Part shown: positions 50,767-58,395 of the stretch, piece after piece | Position numbering within the stretch: the first letter of the stretch is position 1 | Layout: every line of letters starts with the position of its first letter | Origin: Pseudomonas putida | GTDB taxonomy: Bacteria > Pseudomonadota > Gammaproteobacteria > Pseudomonadales > Pseudomonadaceae | Assembly: GCF_003228315.1 (NCBI RefSeq) | Contig: NZ_CP029693.1 | Coordinates: 6,482,501 to 6,546,500 of the forward strand | Direction: 5' to 3' | DNA length: 64,000 nt | Made by a program: the position numbers and the translations under genes | The notes under the pieces: generated by a model | Told to the model about the DNA's origin: nothing | What the model saw: the letters and a program-made list of their open reading frames with translations, nothing else | Database searches by the model: none

Positions 50767-51276
50767 ATGGCCGACCTGAGCCAGCAGCAAATCGACTTTC
50801 GCAACGCCATGGCGCAGTTGCCGGCGGCAGTGAACATCATCACCACCAACGGCCCCGGCGGCCGTTGCGGCATCACCGCCAGCGCGGTGTGCTCGGTGAC
50901 CGATTCGCCACCCACCGTGCTGGTGTGCGTCAACCGCAACAGCGCCACCCACGATGTGTTCCGCACCAACGGCCGGCTGTGCGTGAACGTGCTGTGCGGC
51001 GAGCAGGAAGAACTGGCCCGGCACTTCGCCGGCATGACCAAGGTGCCGATGGACGAACGCTTCGCCTGGGACCTGTGGGACGACGGCGCCGCCGAAGTGC
51101 CGGTGCTGCGCGATGCGCTGGTGCAGCTGGAAGGGCGGATCAGCGAATGCAAGGAAGTGGGCTCGCATTCGGTGATGTTCGTTGAGCTTACGAAGGTCGG
51201 CGTGCGCGAACCGCGTGACAGCCTGGTGTACTTCAACCGCCTGTTCCATCGCCTGGAACATGCCAGCGCTGCGTGA
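50767..51276 (+). CDS. iacG: Flavin reductase IacG
   Basis: A 169-aa flavin:NAD(P)H reductase of the HpaC type (FRNAMAQLPAAVNIITTNG; GITASAVCSVTDSPPTVLVCVN). It supplies reduced flavin to the monooxygenase IacA. It is separated from the rest of the iac operon by the AraC and FixJ genes and has its own promoter region, shared with the divergent response regulator. Confidence 0.92.
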   Translation: MADLSQQQIDFRNAMAQLPAAVNIITTNGPGGRCGITASAVCSVTDSPPTVLVCVNRNSATHDVFRTNGRLCVNVLCGEQEELARHFAGMTKVPMDERFAWDLWDDGAAEVPVLRDALVQLEGRISECKEVGSHSVMFVELTKVGVREPRDSLVYFNRLFHRLEHASAA

Positions 51277-51287
51277 TTAGACCGCGT

Positions 51288-51658
51288 TATCGTTCAATCG
51301 CGGGCAAGCCTTGCTCCTACAGGTCTGTGTCGTTCACGCATTTCGTGATCGCCTCGAACTGTAGGAGCAAGGCTTGCCCGCGATGGCGGTGTGCCAGTCA
51401 ATACAGATGTTGAATGTGCCGGCCTCATCGCGAGCAGGCTCGCTCCTACAGTGGATCTTCAGTGAACACAAAATCTGTGTCCGACTAAGATCCTGTGGGA
51501 GCAAGGCTTGCCCGCGATGGCGGTATGTCTTTCAACAAAGATGCTGAATGTGCCGGCCTCATCGCGAGCAGGCTCGCTCCCACAGTGGATCGGCTGTGAA
51601 CACCAGGTTTGTGTCCGACAGCGATCCCCTGTAGGAGCGAGCCTGCTCGCGATAGCGG
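51288..51658. repeat. REP array (several alternating arms)
   Basis: At least six REP arms in alternating orientation with two word types (GCAAGGCTTGCCCGCGATGG and GCGAGCAGGCTCGCTCC), separated by conserved linkers containing GTTGAATGTGCCGGCCTCAT or TGTGTCCGAC. It fills the whole space between iacG and the kinase gene. The linkers match those at 55496-55623 and 58253-58380. Confidence 0.85.
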
Positions 51659-51662
51659 TGTA

Positions 51663-52676
51663 TCAGACCTGCAAATATTCCCGAGCCAACCCACAAGCCC
51701 GCTCAATCAGCATCGGCGCCATTTCGATCGCCGTCTGGGTGCCTTTGCGGGTATGAATCCAGCCCAGGTAGGTGGTCCCGCGCAGCAGCAGAAACAGCGC
51801 CAGCGCCTGGCGATCCGCCTCGGTCAGTGGCTTGACCGCGTGGTAACCCTCGATCAGCTCCGCCTTGATCTGCTCATAACGCGGGTCATCCAGGCAGAAG
51901 TACAGGGCGGTGGCCAGTTCGAACATGTGCCAGCCAAACCCGGCGTCGTCAAAGTCGATCAAACGCAGGCGCGGGCCTTCGATCAGCAGGTTCTCCGGCA
52001 CCAGGTCGGCGTGGATCATGCCGAAGTTGCCCAGGTGCCGTCCGTACTGACGCAAGTCCTTGCGCGCCTGGCGCCGGGCCTGCTGCAGCAGATCCCGCTG
52101 CTCATCGGTCAATTGCTCCAACTCCCAGAAACGCCCCCAGAACGGGTTGGCGCCAATCAGGCCTTCCTCATCCCAGGCGTGCCGGACGAACTCGTCCGGC
52201 TGCTGCCAATCCGCTGAATGCAGGTGAATGCGCGCGGCAAGCGCACCGGCCTCGCGGAACAGGAAATCGATCTCGGTATCAGCCTGTACCCCGGCTTCGG
52301 AGGTGCCTGCGGTCGCACCCGGCAGCCAGGCGAGCATGTCGACATGACGCTCGCCAATCTGTGCGTGGCTCACCTCGATCAAATGCCGCTGGTCCTGCGC
52401 ACGGATAATCTGCGGCACGGTGATCCCGGCGCATTCCAGCGCCTCCATCCATTGCAGCTCGGAGCGCAGCGCCGCCTCGCAGTGATAGCCGTTGCGATGG
52501 ATGCGCAGGGCCACGCGCTGGCCGTCGTGACGCCAGGCGGAGAACACCGCGTTCTCGCGGTATTTCACCAGTTCGATGTCGGCGAAATCGCCTTCCCAGT
52601 GTTGCAGGGCATGGCGCGCCAGATCGTGCAGATGAGCGACCTGCTGGTCATGGCTCAAGGTATTGAATTCAGTCAT
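51663..52676 (-). CDS. APH-fold phosphotransferase (small-molecule kinase)
   Basis: A 337-aa kinase of the aminoglycoside/choline/homoserine kinase fold. The catalytic loop is FGMIHADLVPENLLI (Asp base and metal-binding Asn) and the metal Asp is in LIDFDDAGFGW. It is the last gene of a unit with a class-III PLP enzyme and an APC permease. That trio recalls the hydroxylysine kinase and phospho-lyase pair of vertebrates, so a hydroxylated amine or amino acid may be the substrate; this is inference. Confidence 0.87.
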   Translation of the reverse strand: MTEFNTLSHDQQVAHLHDLARHALQHWEGDFADIELVKYRENAVFSAWRHDGQRVALRIHRNGYHCEAALRSELQWMEALECAGITVPQIIRAQDQRHLIEVSHAQIGERHVDMLAWLPGATAGTSEAGVQADTEIDFLFREAGALAARIHLHSADWQQPDEFVRHAWDEEGLIGANPFWGRFWELEQLTDEQRDLLQQARRQARKDLRQYGRHLGNFGMIHADLVPENLLIEGPRLRLIDFDDAGFGWHMFELATALYFCLDDPRYEQIKAELIEGYHAVKPLTEADRQALALFLLLRGTTYLGWIHTRKGTQTAIEMAPMLIERACGLAREYLQV

Positions 52677-52685
52677 GACAGATCC

Positions 52686-53963
52686 TCAGATGGCGCTCAG
52701 CGCCTGGTCCAGTGTGTCTACGAACAGGTCGGCGTGTTCACGGCCGAACACCAGCGGCGGGCGCAGTTTGAGGATGTTGTCGCCGGCGCCGATCTTGCTG
52801 ATCAGCACGCCGTTATCGCGCATGTCGTTGACCACCTTGCGCGCTTCCAGGCCGGCGGGCTCCTTGCTGGCGTGATCGCGCACCAGTTCCATGGCGAAGA
52901 ACAGTCCCTTGCCGCGCACATCACCGATGATCGAATGCTTGTCGGCCAGCGCCTGCAAACGCTGCTGCACATAGGCGCCGACGCCTTGCGCGTTTTGCAG
53001 CAGTTGCCGCTCTTCAATTTCGTCCAGCACCGCCATGCCCACCGCAGCCGCCACCGGCGAGCCACCGAAGGTGTTGAAATACATGGCGTTGCGGCCAAAG
53101 GACTCGACCAGCGCCTTGTGGGTGATCAAGCCGGCCAGCGGGTAGCCGTTACCCATGGGCTTGCCGAGGGTGACGATGTCCGGCGTCACGCCGTGGGCCT
53201 GGTGGCCCCACAGGTGATCGCCGGTGCGACCGAAACCGGACTGCACTTCGTCGGCGATGAACAGGCCACCCGCCGCGCGGATCAGCTCGGCGGCCTTGGC
53301 GACGAAGCTGGCTGGTACCCGTGGCAAACCTTCGTTGGCGAACAGGGTGTCGATCAACAATGCCGCCGGGCGAATGCCCTGGGCCTGAATCGAAGCGATC
53401 GCGGCGGCGATGTTGGCGGCGTACTCATTTGCCAGTTGCGCTTCGGTGGTGCCGGCGGGTGCGCGGTACAGGCACGGAATCGGCACGGCGCGGGCGTGGG
53501 CGGCGAAGGGTTCCGGCGAGGGCAGGGCGGTGGTGACTTCGGCCAGGGACGCCGAGTTACCGTGGTAGTTGTAATCGCTGACGATGATCCCGGTGCCGCC
53601 ACTGGCGAAGCGCGCCAGGCGCAGCGCCAGTTCGTTGGCTTCAGTGCCGGTGCAGGTGAACATCGCCGTGTCCAGCGGCTGGCCGAACGTGGCGGTCAGG
53701 CGCTCGGCGTAGCGCACCACTTGCTCGTCCAGGTAGCGGGTGTGGATGTTCAGGGTGGTGGCCTGGCGATGCATCGCCTCGACCACACGCGGGTTGCAAT
53801 GACCCACGCAAGGCACGTTGTTGTAGACGTCCAGGTAGCGGCGACCGTCGACGTCGAACAGCCACACGCCTTCGCCGCGTACCAGGTGCAGTGGCTTGTC
53901 GTAGAACAGTGGCGAGGCGCTGCCGAGGACGCGGTGGCGGCGTTGCAGGAGAGTGTCAGGCAT
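52686..53963 (-). CDS. Class-III PLP enzyme (aminotransferase or phospho-lyase, AGXT2L-like)
   Basis: A 425-aa PLP enzyme. The Schiff-base Lys is in IVTLGKPMGNGYPLAG, the ring-stacking/carboxylate Asp in FIADEVQSGFGRTG, and the phosphate-binding TGTEANELALRLAR is present. The family includes transaminases and, notably, ethanolamine-phosphate and phosphohydroxylysine phospho-lyases. With a kinase encoded 9 bp downstream, a phospho-lyase role is attractive. Its start overlaps the end of the permease gene by 8 bp. Confidence 0.87.
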   Translation of the reverse strand: MPDTLLQRRHRVLGSASPLFYDKPLHLVRGEGVWLFDVDGRRYLDVYNNVPCVGHCNPRVVEAMHRQATTLNIHTRYLDEQVVRYAERLTATFGQPLDTAMFTCTGTEANELALRLARFASGGTGIIVSDYNYHGNSASLAEVTTALPSPEPFAAHARAVPIPCLYRAPAGTTEAQLANEYAANIAAAIASIQAQGIRPAALLIDTLFANEGLPRVPASFVAKAAELIRAAGGLFIADEVQSGFGRTGDHLWGHQAHGVTPDIVTLGKPMGNGYPLAGLITHKALVESFGRNAMYFNTFGGSPVAAAVGMAVLDEIEERQLLQNAQGVGAYVQQRLQALADKHSIIGDVRGKGLFFAMELVRDHASKEPAGLEARKVVNDMRDNGVLISKIGAGDNILKLRPPLVFGREHADLFVDTLDQALSAI

Positions 53964-55269
53964 GGTCTGGAACCTCGATGACTGGGCTGCGACGAGTGCG
54001 CAGCAGGAAGTTGATAATGCACAGGACGAAGGTCGCGGCGAGGGCGAGCAACATCTTCAAATCGAGCTGGAAGCAGGCGGCGATCACCACCAGCGTCAGC
54101 GCCAGGCCCAGCCAGGCGACCAGCTTTCCGCCAATCAGGCTGAACGGGCGCGGCAGGTCCGGCTGGCTGGTTTTGATGCGCAGGTAGGCGCCGAAGATGA
54201 ACAGGTAGCAAACGTTGAGCAGCAGCACGACCGCGAGCATCACGGTGGCCGGATCGACCTCGGACAACGGCAGGCCGATGGCGCCGATCAGCAACAGCGC
54301 AGGGAATGGCGTGCCACGCTTGCCGGTCTTGCCCAGCCATTGCGGGAACAGGCCATCGCGGGCCATGGCGAACAGTTGCCGGGAAGCGGCGTAGACCAGG
54401 GAGAAGAAGGTGGCGATCAAACCGAACACGCCGCCGCAGCCGATGACCTTGGCCAGCCACGAGCCTTCACCGAAGGCACTGTTGCTGGACATCGCCGCGT
54501 ACAACGGATCGCCTGCCGAACCCACCAGCTCGACACCACCGGCGCCCGGTGCGCAAACCAGCACCACCAGGGCGGTGACCAGCAGGGTGCCGATCGCCGC
54601 GAGAATGCCACGGGGCATGGTGCGGCCAGGGTTGTCCGCTTCTTCCGCCGCCGAACCGGTTTGCTCGACGGTGATGAACAGCCAGATGGCGAACGGCACA
54701 CAGGCGAAGATGCCGGCAAGGCTCACCGGGGTGGTGACGTTGGCCGGCAGCACCAGCAGGTTGGTAAGTTCCACGTGCGGCGCCATGGCCACACCGAAGG
54801 TCAGCAGGGCCGCGACAGCGATCACGCCGGCAATGAAGGTCAGGCCCATGGCCTCGCCGACACCGCGCAGGTGGATGCCGATAATCACCGCGAACAGGGC
54901 GATCTTCACCGTCCAGCCGCCGATGCCGAAAATCGACTCGGTGTAGGCGCAGATGAAGGTCGCGGCGGCACCGGTGCCGATGGTCAATGCCAGCGCACAG
55001 GCCACACCCACCAGGTAACCCACGAACGGCCCGAACGCGGTTTGCGCATAAACAAACACGCCGCCGGCACTGGGCAATGCGGTGGATAGCTCCGCCACGC
55101 ACAACGCCAGGCCACCGCACAACAGCGCCATCAACAAGGTGGCGATCAGCATGTTCAGCCAGCCGCCGGCGGCCAATCCGAAGTTCCAACCGGAAAACTG
55201 CCCGGCCACCACCAACGCAATTCCAAGGCCGGCAATCTTTGGCCAGCCCAACGCACTTTTCTTGAGCAC
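53956..55269 (-). CDS. APC-family amine/amino-acid permease
   Basis: A 437-aa inner-membrane permease with about 12 helices. Helix 1 has GQFSGWNFGLAAGGW, the arrangement of the ethanolamine permease group, and the family PSAGGVFVYAQTAFG motif follows. First gene of the kinase/PLP-enzyme operon, so it most likely imports their substrate. No downstream dehydrogenase is present. Confidence 0.85.
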   Translation of the reverse strand: MLKKSALGWPKIAGLGIALVVAGQFSGWNFGLAAGGWLNMLIATLLMALLCGGLALCVAELSTALPSAGGVFVYAQTAFGPFVGYLVGVACALALTIGTGAAATFICAYTESIFGIGGWTVKIALFAVIIGIHLRGVGEAMGLTFIAGVIAVAALLTFGVAMAPHVELTNLLVLPANVTTPVSLAGIFACVPFAIWLFITVEQTGSAAEEADNPGRTMPRGILAAIGTLLVTALVVLVCAPGAGGVELVGSAGDPLYAAMSSNSAFGEGSWLAKVIGCGGVFGLIATFFSLVYAASRQLFAMARDGLFPQWLGKTGKRGTPFPALLLIGAIGLPLSEVDPATVMLAVVLLLNVCYLFIFGAYLRIKTSQPDLPRPFSLIGGKLVAWLGLALTLVVIAACFQLDLKMLLALAATFVLCIINFLLRTRRSPVIEVPDHA

Positions 55270-55450
55270 AGAAGTCTCCCGCGACCCGAAGGCCGATTTA
55301 TTGTTTTAGTGAGAAATGGAGGGGGTTCAGCGTTGCTTGCGCCCACTGGAAGGGGCTGATCTCGATACTACGCGCGGGGTGCGGCGCGGCATGTTTGCGT
55401 GCGTGCCAGGTGGTTGATTGTGGGTGCCAGATTGGGTGAGCTTAGTGGGA

Positions 55451-55623
55451 TCCCTGTGGGAGCGAGCTTGCTCGCGATGGCAGTGTGTCAGTCGACATTG
55501 ATGTTGAATGTGCGGGCCTCATCGCGAGCAGGCTCGCTCCTACAGGGGCTTGGTAGCGAACACGGGATTTGTGTACGACGCAAATCAACTGTAGGAGCGA
55601 GCCTGCTCGCGATGGCGATATTT
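55451..55623. repeat. REP array including the left 128-bp direct repeat
   Basis: A REP arm at 55451-55480, then 55496-55623, which is about 95% identical (7 differences in 128) to 58253-58380 in the same orientation. The shared part includes two REP arms and the non-REP linker GGCTTGGTAGCGAACACGGG. The 447-bp gap has no gene. Confidence 0.88.
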
Positions 55624-55716
55624 CGGGAGGACTCTGAACTTTTTTGTTAGCGCTGACATTGGACATTACGCTGAGTATTTAACTTGCTTGGCAAGTACTT
55701 TGGTTTGGTTGAGGTT

Positions 55717-56637
55717 TTAGTGTGTCGGGCTCACAGTAACAGCAGGACTCAGGAAATCTATGTGATAACCGGAAGAACCATCCCCAATGGCTAAGTGAAT
55801 TCCACGAATTCCTTCATTCAACTGAGAGTTTACTTTGTAGTCGATGCTTGTCTCGATGGATTCGTTTACCCCGATAGCAAATTCCGTCAGCCTTAGGCCG
55901 CGAGGACCTGCTGCAAGATCCAAAAGTTTTATGTGTTCCTGATTTTTTACTTTTAGCGAAGTGATGGTGTTGTCTTCAATAGATAGTACGGCTCCCTCAT
56001 CAGATAGGAGATCGCTCAGCCATGTCAAGGAAGCCTTAAGACCTTCTGGTAGTGTTGGGTTGTGCTTCCTGAGTACGATGAGTATTCCAGATGCTCTTAC
56101 AGTTCCACTCACGGAAAAGGGACAGGGCTCTCGGGGGTTCATATGTGCATAGTGTACTTCAAAGAACTCCGCTACAGAGTGAATGAAGTCATCTTCTATG
56201 TCTTCGGTAATTAATCCATAGGGCTGGGCACCGGGGTAAATTCTGACGCGAGCATTTGTATCGTTTCCAGATAGAGAAAAGGACTGATGGGAATTGAGCA
56301 TGTTCAGCATTGATCGTTGTGTTATCAGTGCTTTTTCAAAGTCACTTTCAAGAAGCAATTTCAGACTGTAGAGCGCACTGTCTATTGAAGGGTCAAATAC
56401 CTGCAATGCACAGAATATACTTTTTTTGCTTTGGGTATTTTTCGCTATTTCAAATGTCGATTTTGCGGCGTTATTTGTGAATGAGAAGATGATGCTGTGC
56501 TTCGGAAGTCTTTCTATGCTCGAGATGTTGGCTGTTTTGAAGCCCAATTTCGAACACTCATCGAGGAAATATTCAGAGTCGGAAATTATTGAAATGTCTT
56601 CTCCGCCAAAAAACGTGCTGATTAGATTTGATGACAT
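55717..56637 (-). CDS. M29-aminopeptidase-like protein of unknown function in a peptide cassette
   Basis: A 306-aa cytosolic protein with unusually low GC and many rare-type codons for this genome. The N-terminal half matches nothing I recognise. The C-terminal part (residues 240-300) resembles thermophilic metalloprotease/2,5-dihydroxypyridine-dioxygenase folds: LRLTEFAIGVNES recalls their E-x-G-I-G-x-N, and IHLAIGDGSSGYHIDFLS recalls their H-x-A-x-G...H-x-D metal ligands (Glu252, His281, His292, Asp294). The segment between the His pair is shorter than in real M29 enzymes, so activity is uncertain. A perfect AGGAGGTAATC precedes the ATG at 56637. It lies 65 bp downstream of a 32-codon peptide gene. 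Confidence 0.75.
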   Translation of the reverse strand: MSSNLISTFFGGEDISIISDSEYFLDECSKLGFKTANISSIERLPKHSIIFSFTNNAAKSTFEIAKNTQSKKSIFCALQVFDPSIDSALYSLKLLLESDFEKALITQRSMLNMLNSHQSFSLSGNDTNARVRIYPGAQPYGLITEDIEDDFIHSVAEFFEVHYAHMNPREPCPFSVSGTVRASGILIVLRKHNPTLPEGLKASLTWLSDLLSDEGAVLSIEDNTITSLKVKNQEHIKLLDLAAGPRGLRLTEFAIGVNESIETSIDYKVNSQLNEGIRGIHLAIGDGSSGYHIDFLSPAVTVSPTH

Positions 56638-56657
56638 GATTACCTCCTTGGTTAGCA

Positions 56658-56681
56658 GGCGCCAAGGAAATCCTTGACGCC
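56658..56681 (-). promoter_or_regulatory. Hairpin between the small peptide gene and the M29-like gene
   Basis: GGCGCCAAGG and CCTTGACGCC pair over 10 bp (one G-T) with a 4-base loop. It falls just after the peptide stop and ends 20 bp before the next start codon, without a T-run. Such a stem could partly terminate or protect the message so that the peptide is made in excess, as is common for precursor-peptide genes. Confidence 0.6.
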
Positions 56682-56702
56682 CATTCACACACGTATCAAC
56701 CA

Positions 56703-56801
56703 CTATTCAGTGAAGGCCCATGCTAAAGGTGCCCATCCAAAGTTATCCGGGCCAGAGGTGATACGGTTGAGCTTTTCCTGAATGAACGCTTCTTCTTTCA
56801 T
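56703..56801 (-). CDS. 32-residue Trp-rich peptide, candidate precursor or scaffold peptide
   Basis: A tiny gene of 32 codons plus TAG. It starts with ATG at 56801, nine bases after AAAAAGG. The product is an acidic/basic amphipathic N-half (MKEEAFIQEKLNRI) followed by a Gly/Pro hinge and an aromatic C-half ending GWAPLAWAFTE, with two Trp and two Phe in the last 12 residues plus one Phe nearer the start. No signal peptide. It precedes the M29-like gene on the same strand, with the PheRS-like gene divergent. An alternative ATG at 56810 adds three residues but has no proper ribosome site. It could be a RiPP precursor, a scaffold for tRNA-dependent amino-acid addition, or a leader peptide; the first two fit the neighbours better. 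Confidence 0.7.
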   Translation of the reverse strand: MKEEAFIQEKLNRITSGPDNFGWAPLAWAFTE

Positions 56802-57099
56802 TTTGATCATCCTTTTTCATTAAGTGGTTTTTAATCCCTGAGGTGTCAGGGCGGAGTAATTAATGCAGATTTTTTTGCGGTATTAAATAGAAAATTTATT
56901 TGTTTTTAGAGTGATTGAATCTTAGGGGTTCGGAGTAAAAAACTTTTAAGTTATTAATGTAGGAGATGTCTGTAATCTCGCTCTGAAAATCTATTTTCCA
57001 GCGATTTTTTCGTTGTGGTTACATTTTTGATGTCGTTAACTTTCTTTGTGGGCTTTCGAATCAGAAAGCATTGTTCGACTATCAGTAAGGAACGGTTAA
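56802..57099. promoter_or_regulatory. AT-rich divergent promoter region of the peptide cassette
   Basis: A 298-bp region, strongly A/T-rich, between the peptide gene and the PheRS-like gene. A small hairpin CCCTGA-GGTG-TCAGGG lies at 56836-56851. Runs such as TTATTTGTTTTTAGAG and the spacing suggest promoters in both directions, but no exact -10/-35 pair is called. Short open frames here lack ribosome sites. Confidence 0.5.
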
Positions 57100-58248
57100 G
57101 TGCAGAAATCGAAGAAATATCTGACGGATGAATCTGTGCATCAAGCCCTGCTAATGACCGATCTAACAGAGATGGCGGCGCCTGAACACGCCATTCGCCT
57201 ACTGTTGAAAGAGGTCCTTCAAGGGCTAACTGATAACGGTTGGCCTAAAGCACAGTTGCAGACAGGGCCGCGAATTGTTTCTGCCGAAGAAAATTATGGA
57301 CTGCTAGGTTACGAGTCGTCAGAAGTTACTCTTGGGAGTGCACATACACGCTGGGTCGACGAGAGCTCATTGTTGCGAACACAAACCACCAGTCAAATTC
57401 CGGCGGCGCTTCAGCGTGCGGCAAAAGTGCGAGAGCCTGGGGAGTTAATACTACTTGCCGCCCCCGGTATTACTTTCCGCCGCGACAGTCGGGATCGTTG
57501 GCATTGTGCGGAACCCCATCAGATGGATATTTGGGTGCTGGGTAATCCGGAACTGGCAACGCATGAGCACTTGTTGCGTCTTGTGAGCGATATCCTCAAA
57601 TCTGCGGTGCCTGGCAAGTCCTGGATCTACAGTGATAGTCCTCATCACTATACGGAGGGCGGCATCGAAGTGAATGTGTTGAAAGACGGTGTTCCGGTGG
57701 AGGTGCTGGAGTGCGGTCGAATAGCAAAATCCTTGTTGGAGCGTCTGGAGATAGATCCTGCACGCCATGGAGGGCTGGCGCTTGGAATGGGCCTGGATCG
57801 ACTGACCATGCTGCGCAAAGGAATCCCGGACATTCGTTTGCTGCGTGACCAGAACGAACGGGTGCAGGCGCAGATGCATGATTTGAATCCGTGGAGTGCA
57901 GTATCACGGTTGCCTTCCATTGCGCGTGATATTTCGTTGGCGGTAACGCCGGGCTTGAGTGAGGAAGTGTTGACCGAAAGGATGTTGCAGGCCGCCGGTA
58001 CTTGTTCCGACTGGATCGAGGAGATGCAGGTAAAAGGGCGCTGGCAAATCGCTGATTTACCGCCTCAGGCCATCGAGCGATTAGGGCTTCTGCCGGGGCA
58101 GGAAAATGTGCTGCTACGCGTTGTGCTGCGTGATTGTTCCAGATCAATCACAACTGCCGAGGCGAACGCCTTGTATTCGAAAATCCAGTCGGCGCTGCAT
58201 GAAGGGGCGCCGGGTGCCGGTTACAGGATGGACCTTCCTGGTGTTTAG
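57100..58248 (+). CDS. Stand-alone phenylalanyl-tRNA synthetase-like ligase (PheS core + FDX-ACB)
   Basis: A 382-aa single-chain class II synthetase homologue outside any pheST operon. Residues 25-260 match PheS: SSLLRTQTTSQIP; motif 2 GITFRRDS followed by HCAEPHQMDIW; VEVLECGRIAKSLLERLEIDP; motif 3 GLALGMGLDRLTMLRKGIPDIRLLRD. Residues about 271-367 are a ferredoxin-fold anticodon-binding domain (LPSIARDISLAV), otherwise found at the end of PheT, giving the layout of mitochondrial PheRS. In the amino-acid pocket the PheS FPFTEP is HHYTEG (residues 182-187) and GFAFGMG is GLALGMG. GTG start at 57100 with AAGGAACGG upstream. Probably activates an amino acid for a non-translational purpose; substrate unknown. 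Confidence 0.85.
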   Translation: MQKSKKYLTDESVHQALLMTDLTEMAAPEHAIRLLLKEVLQGLTDNGWPKAQLQTGPRIVSAEENYGLLGYESSEVTLGSAHTRWVDESSLLRTQTTSQIPAALQRAAKVREPGELILLAAPGITFRRDSRDRWHCAEPHQMDIWVLGNPELATHEHLLRLVSDILKSAVPGKSWIYSDSPHHYTEGGIEVNVLKDGVPVEVLECGRIAKSLLERLEIDPARHGGLALGMGLDRLTMLRKGIPDIRLLRDQNERVQAQMHDLNPWSAVSRLPSIARDISLAVTPGLSEEVLTERMLQAAGTCSDWIEEMQVKGRWQIADLPPQAIERLGLLPGQENVLLRVVLRDCSRSITTAEANALYSKIQSALHEGAPGAGYRMDLPGV

Positions 58249-58252
58249 CAGG

Positions 58253-58380
58253 CATTGATATTGAATGTGCCGACCCCATCGCGAGCAGGCTCGCTCCCAC
58301 AGGGGCTTGGTAGCGAACACGGGATTTGTGTACGACGCAAATCAACTGTAGGAGCGAGCCTGCTCGCGATGGCGGCATTT
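58253..58380. repeat. Right 128-bp direct repeat with REP arms
   Basis: Counterpart of 55496-55623 in direct orientation. It starts five bases after the PheRS-like stop codon. Together the two bracket the peptide cassette. Confidence 0.88.
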
Positions 58381-58395
58381 CAGGCGACATCAATC

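Noticed and set aside
57029..57130. A plus-strand 33-codon frame overlapping the PheRS-like start, as a second small peptide
   Set aside because: No ribosome site, no compositional pattern like the minus-strand peptide, and it overlaps the real gene.
55496..58380. Direct repeats as phage attachment sites
   Set aside because: No integrase lies within or beside the cassette and the repeats are made largely of REP arms, so homologous recombination is a simpler explanation.
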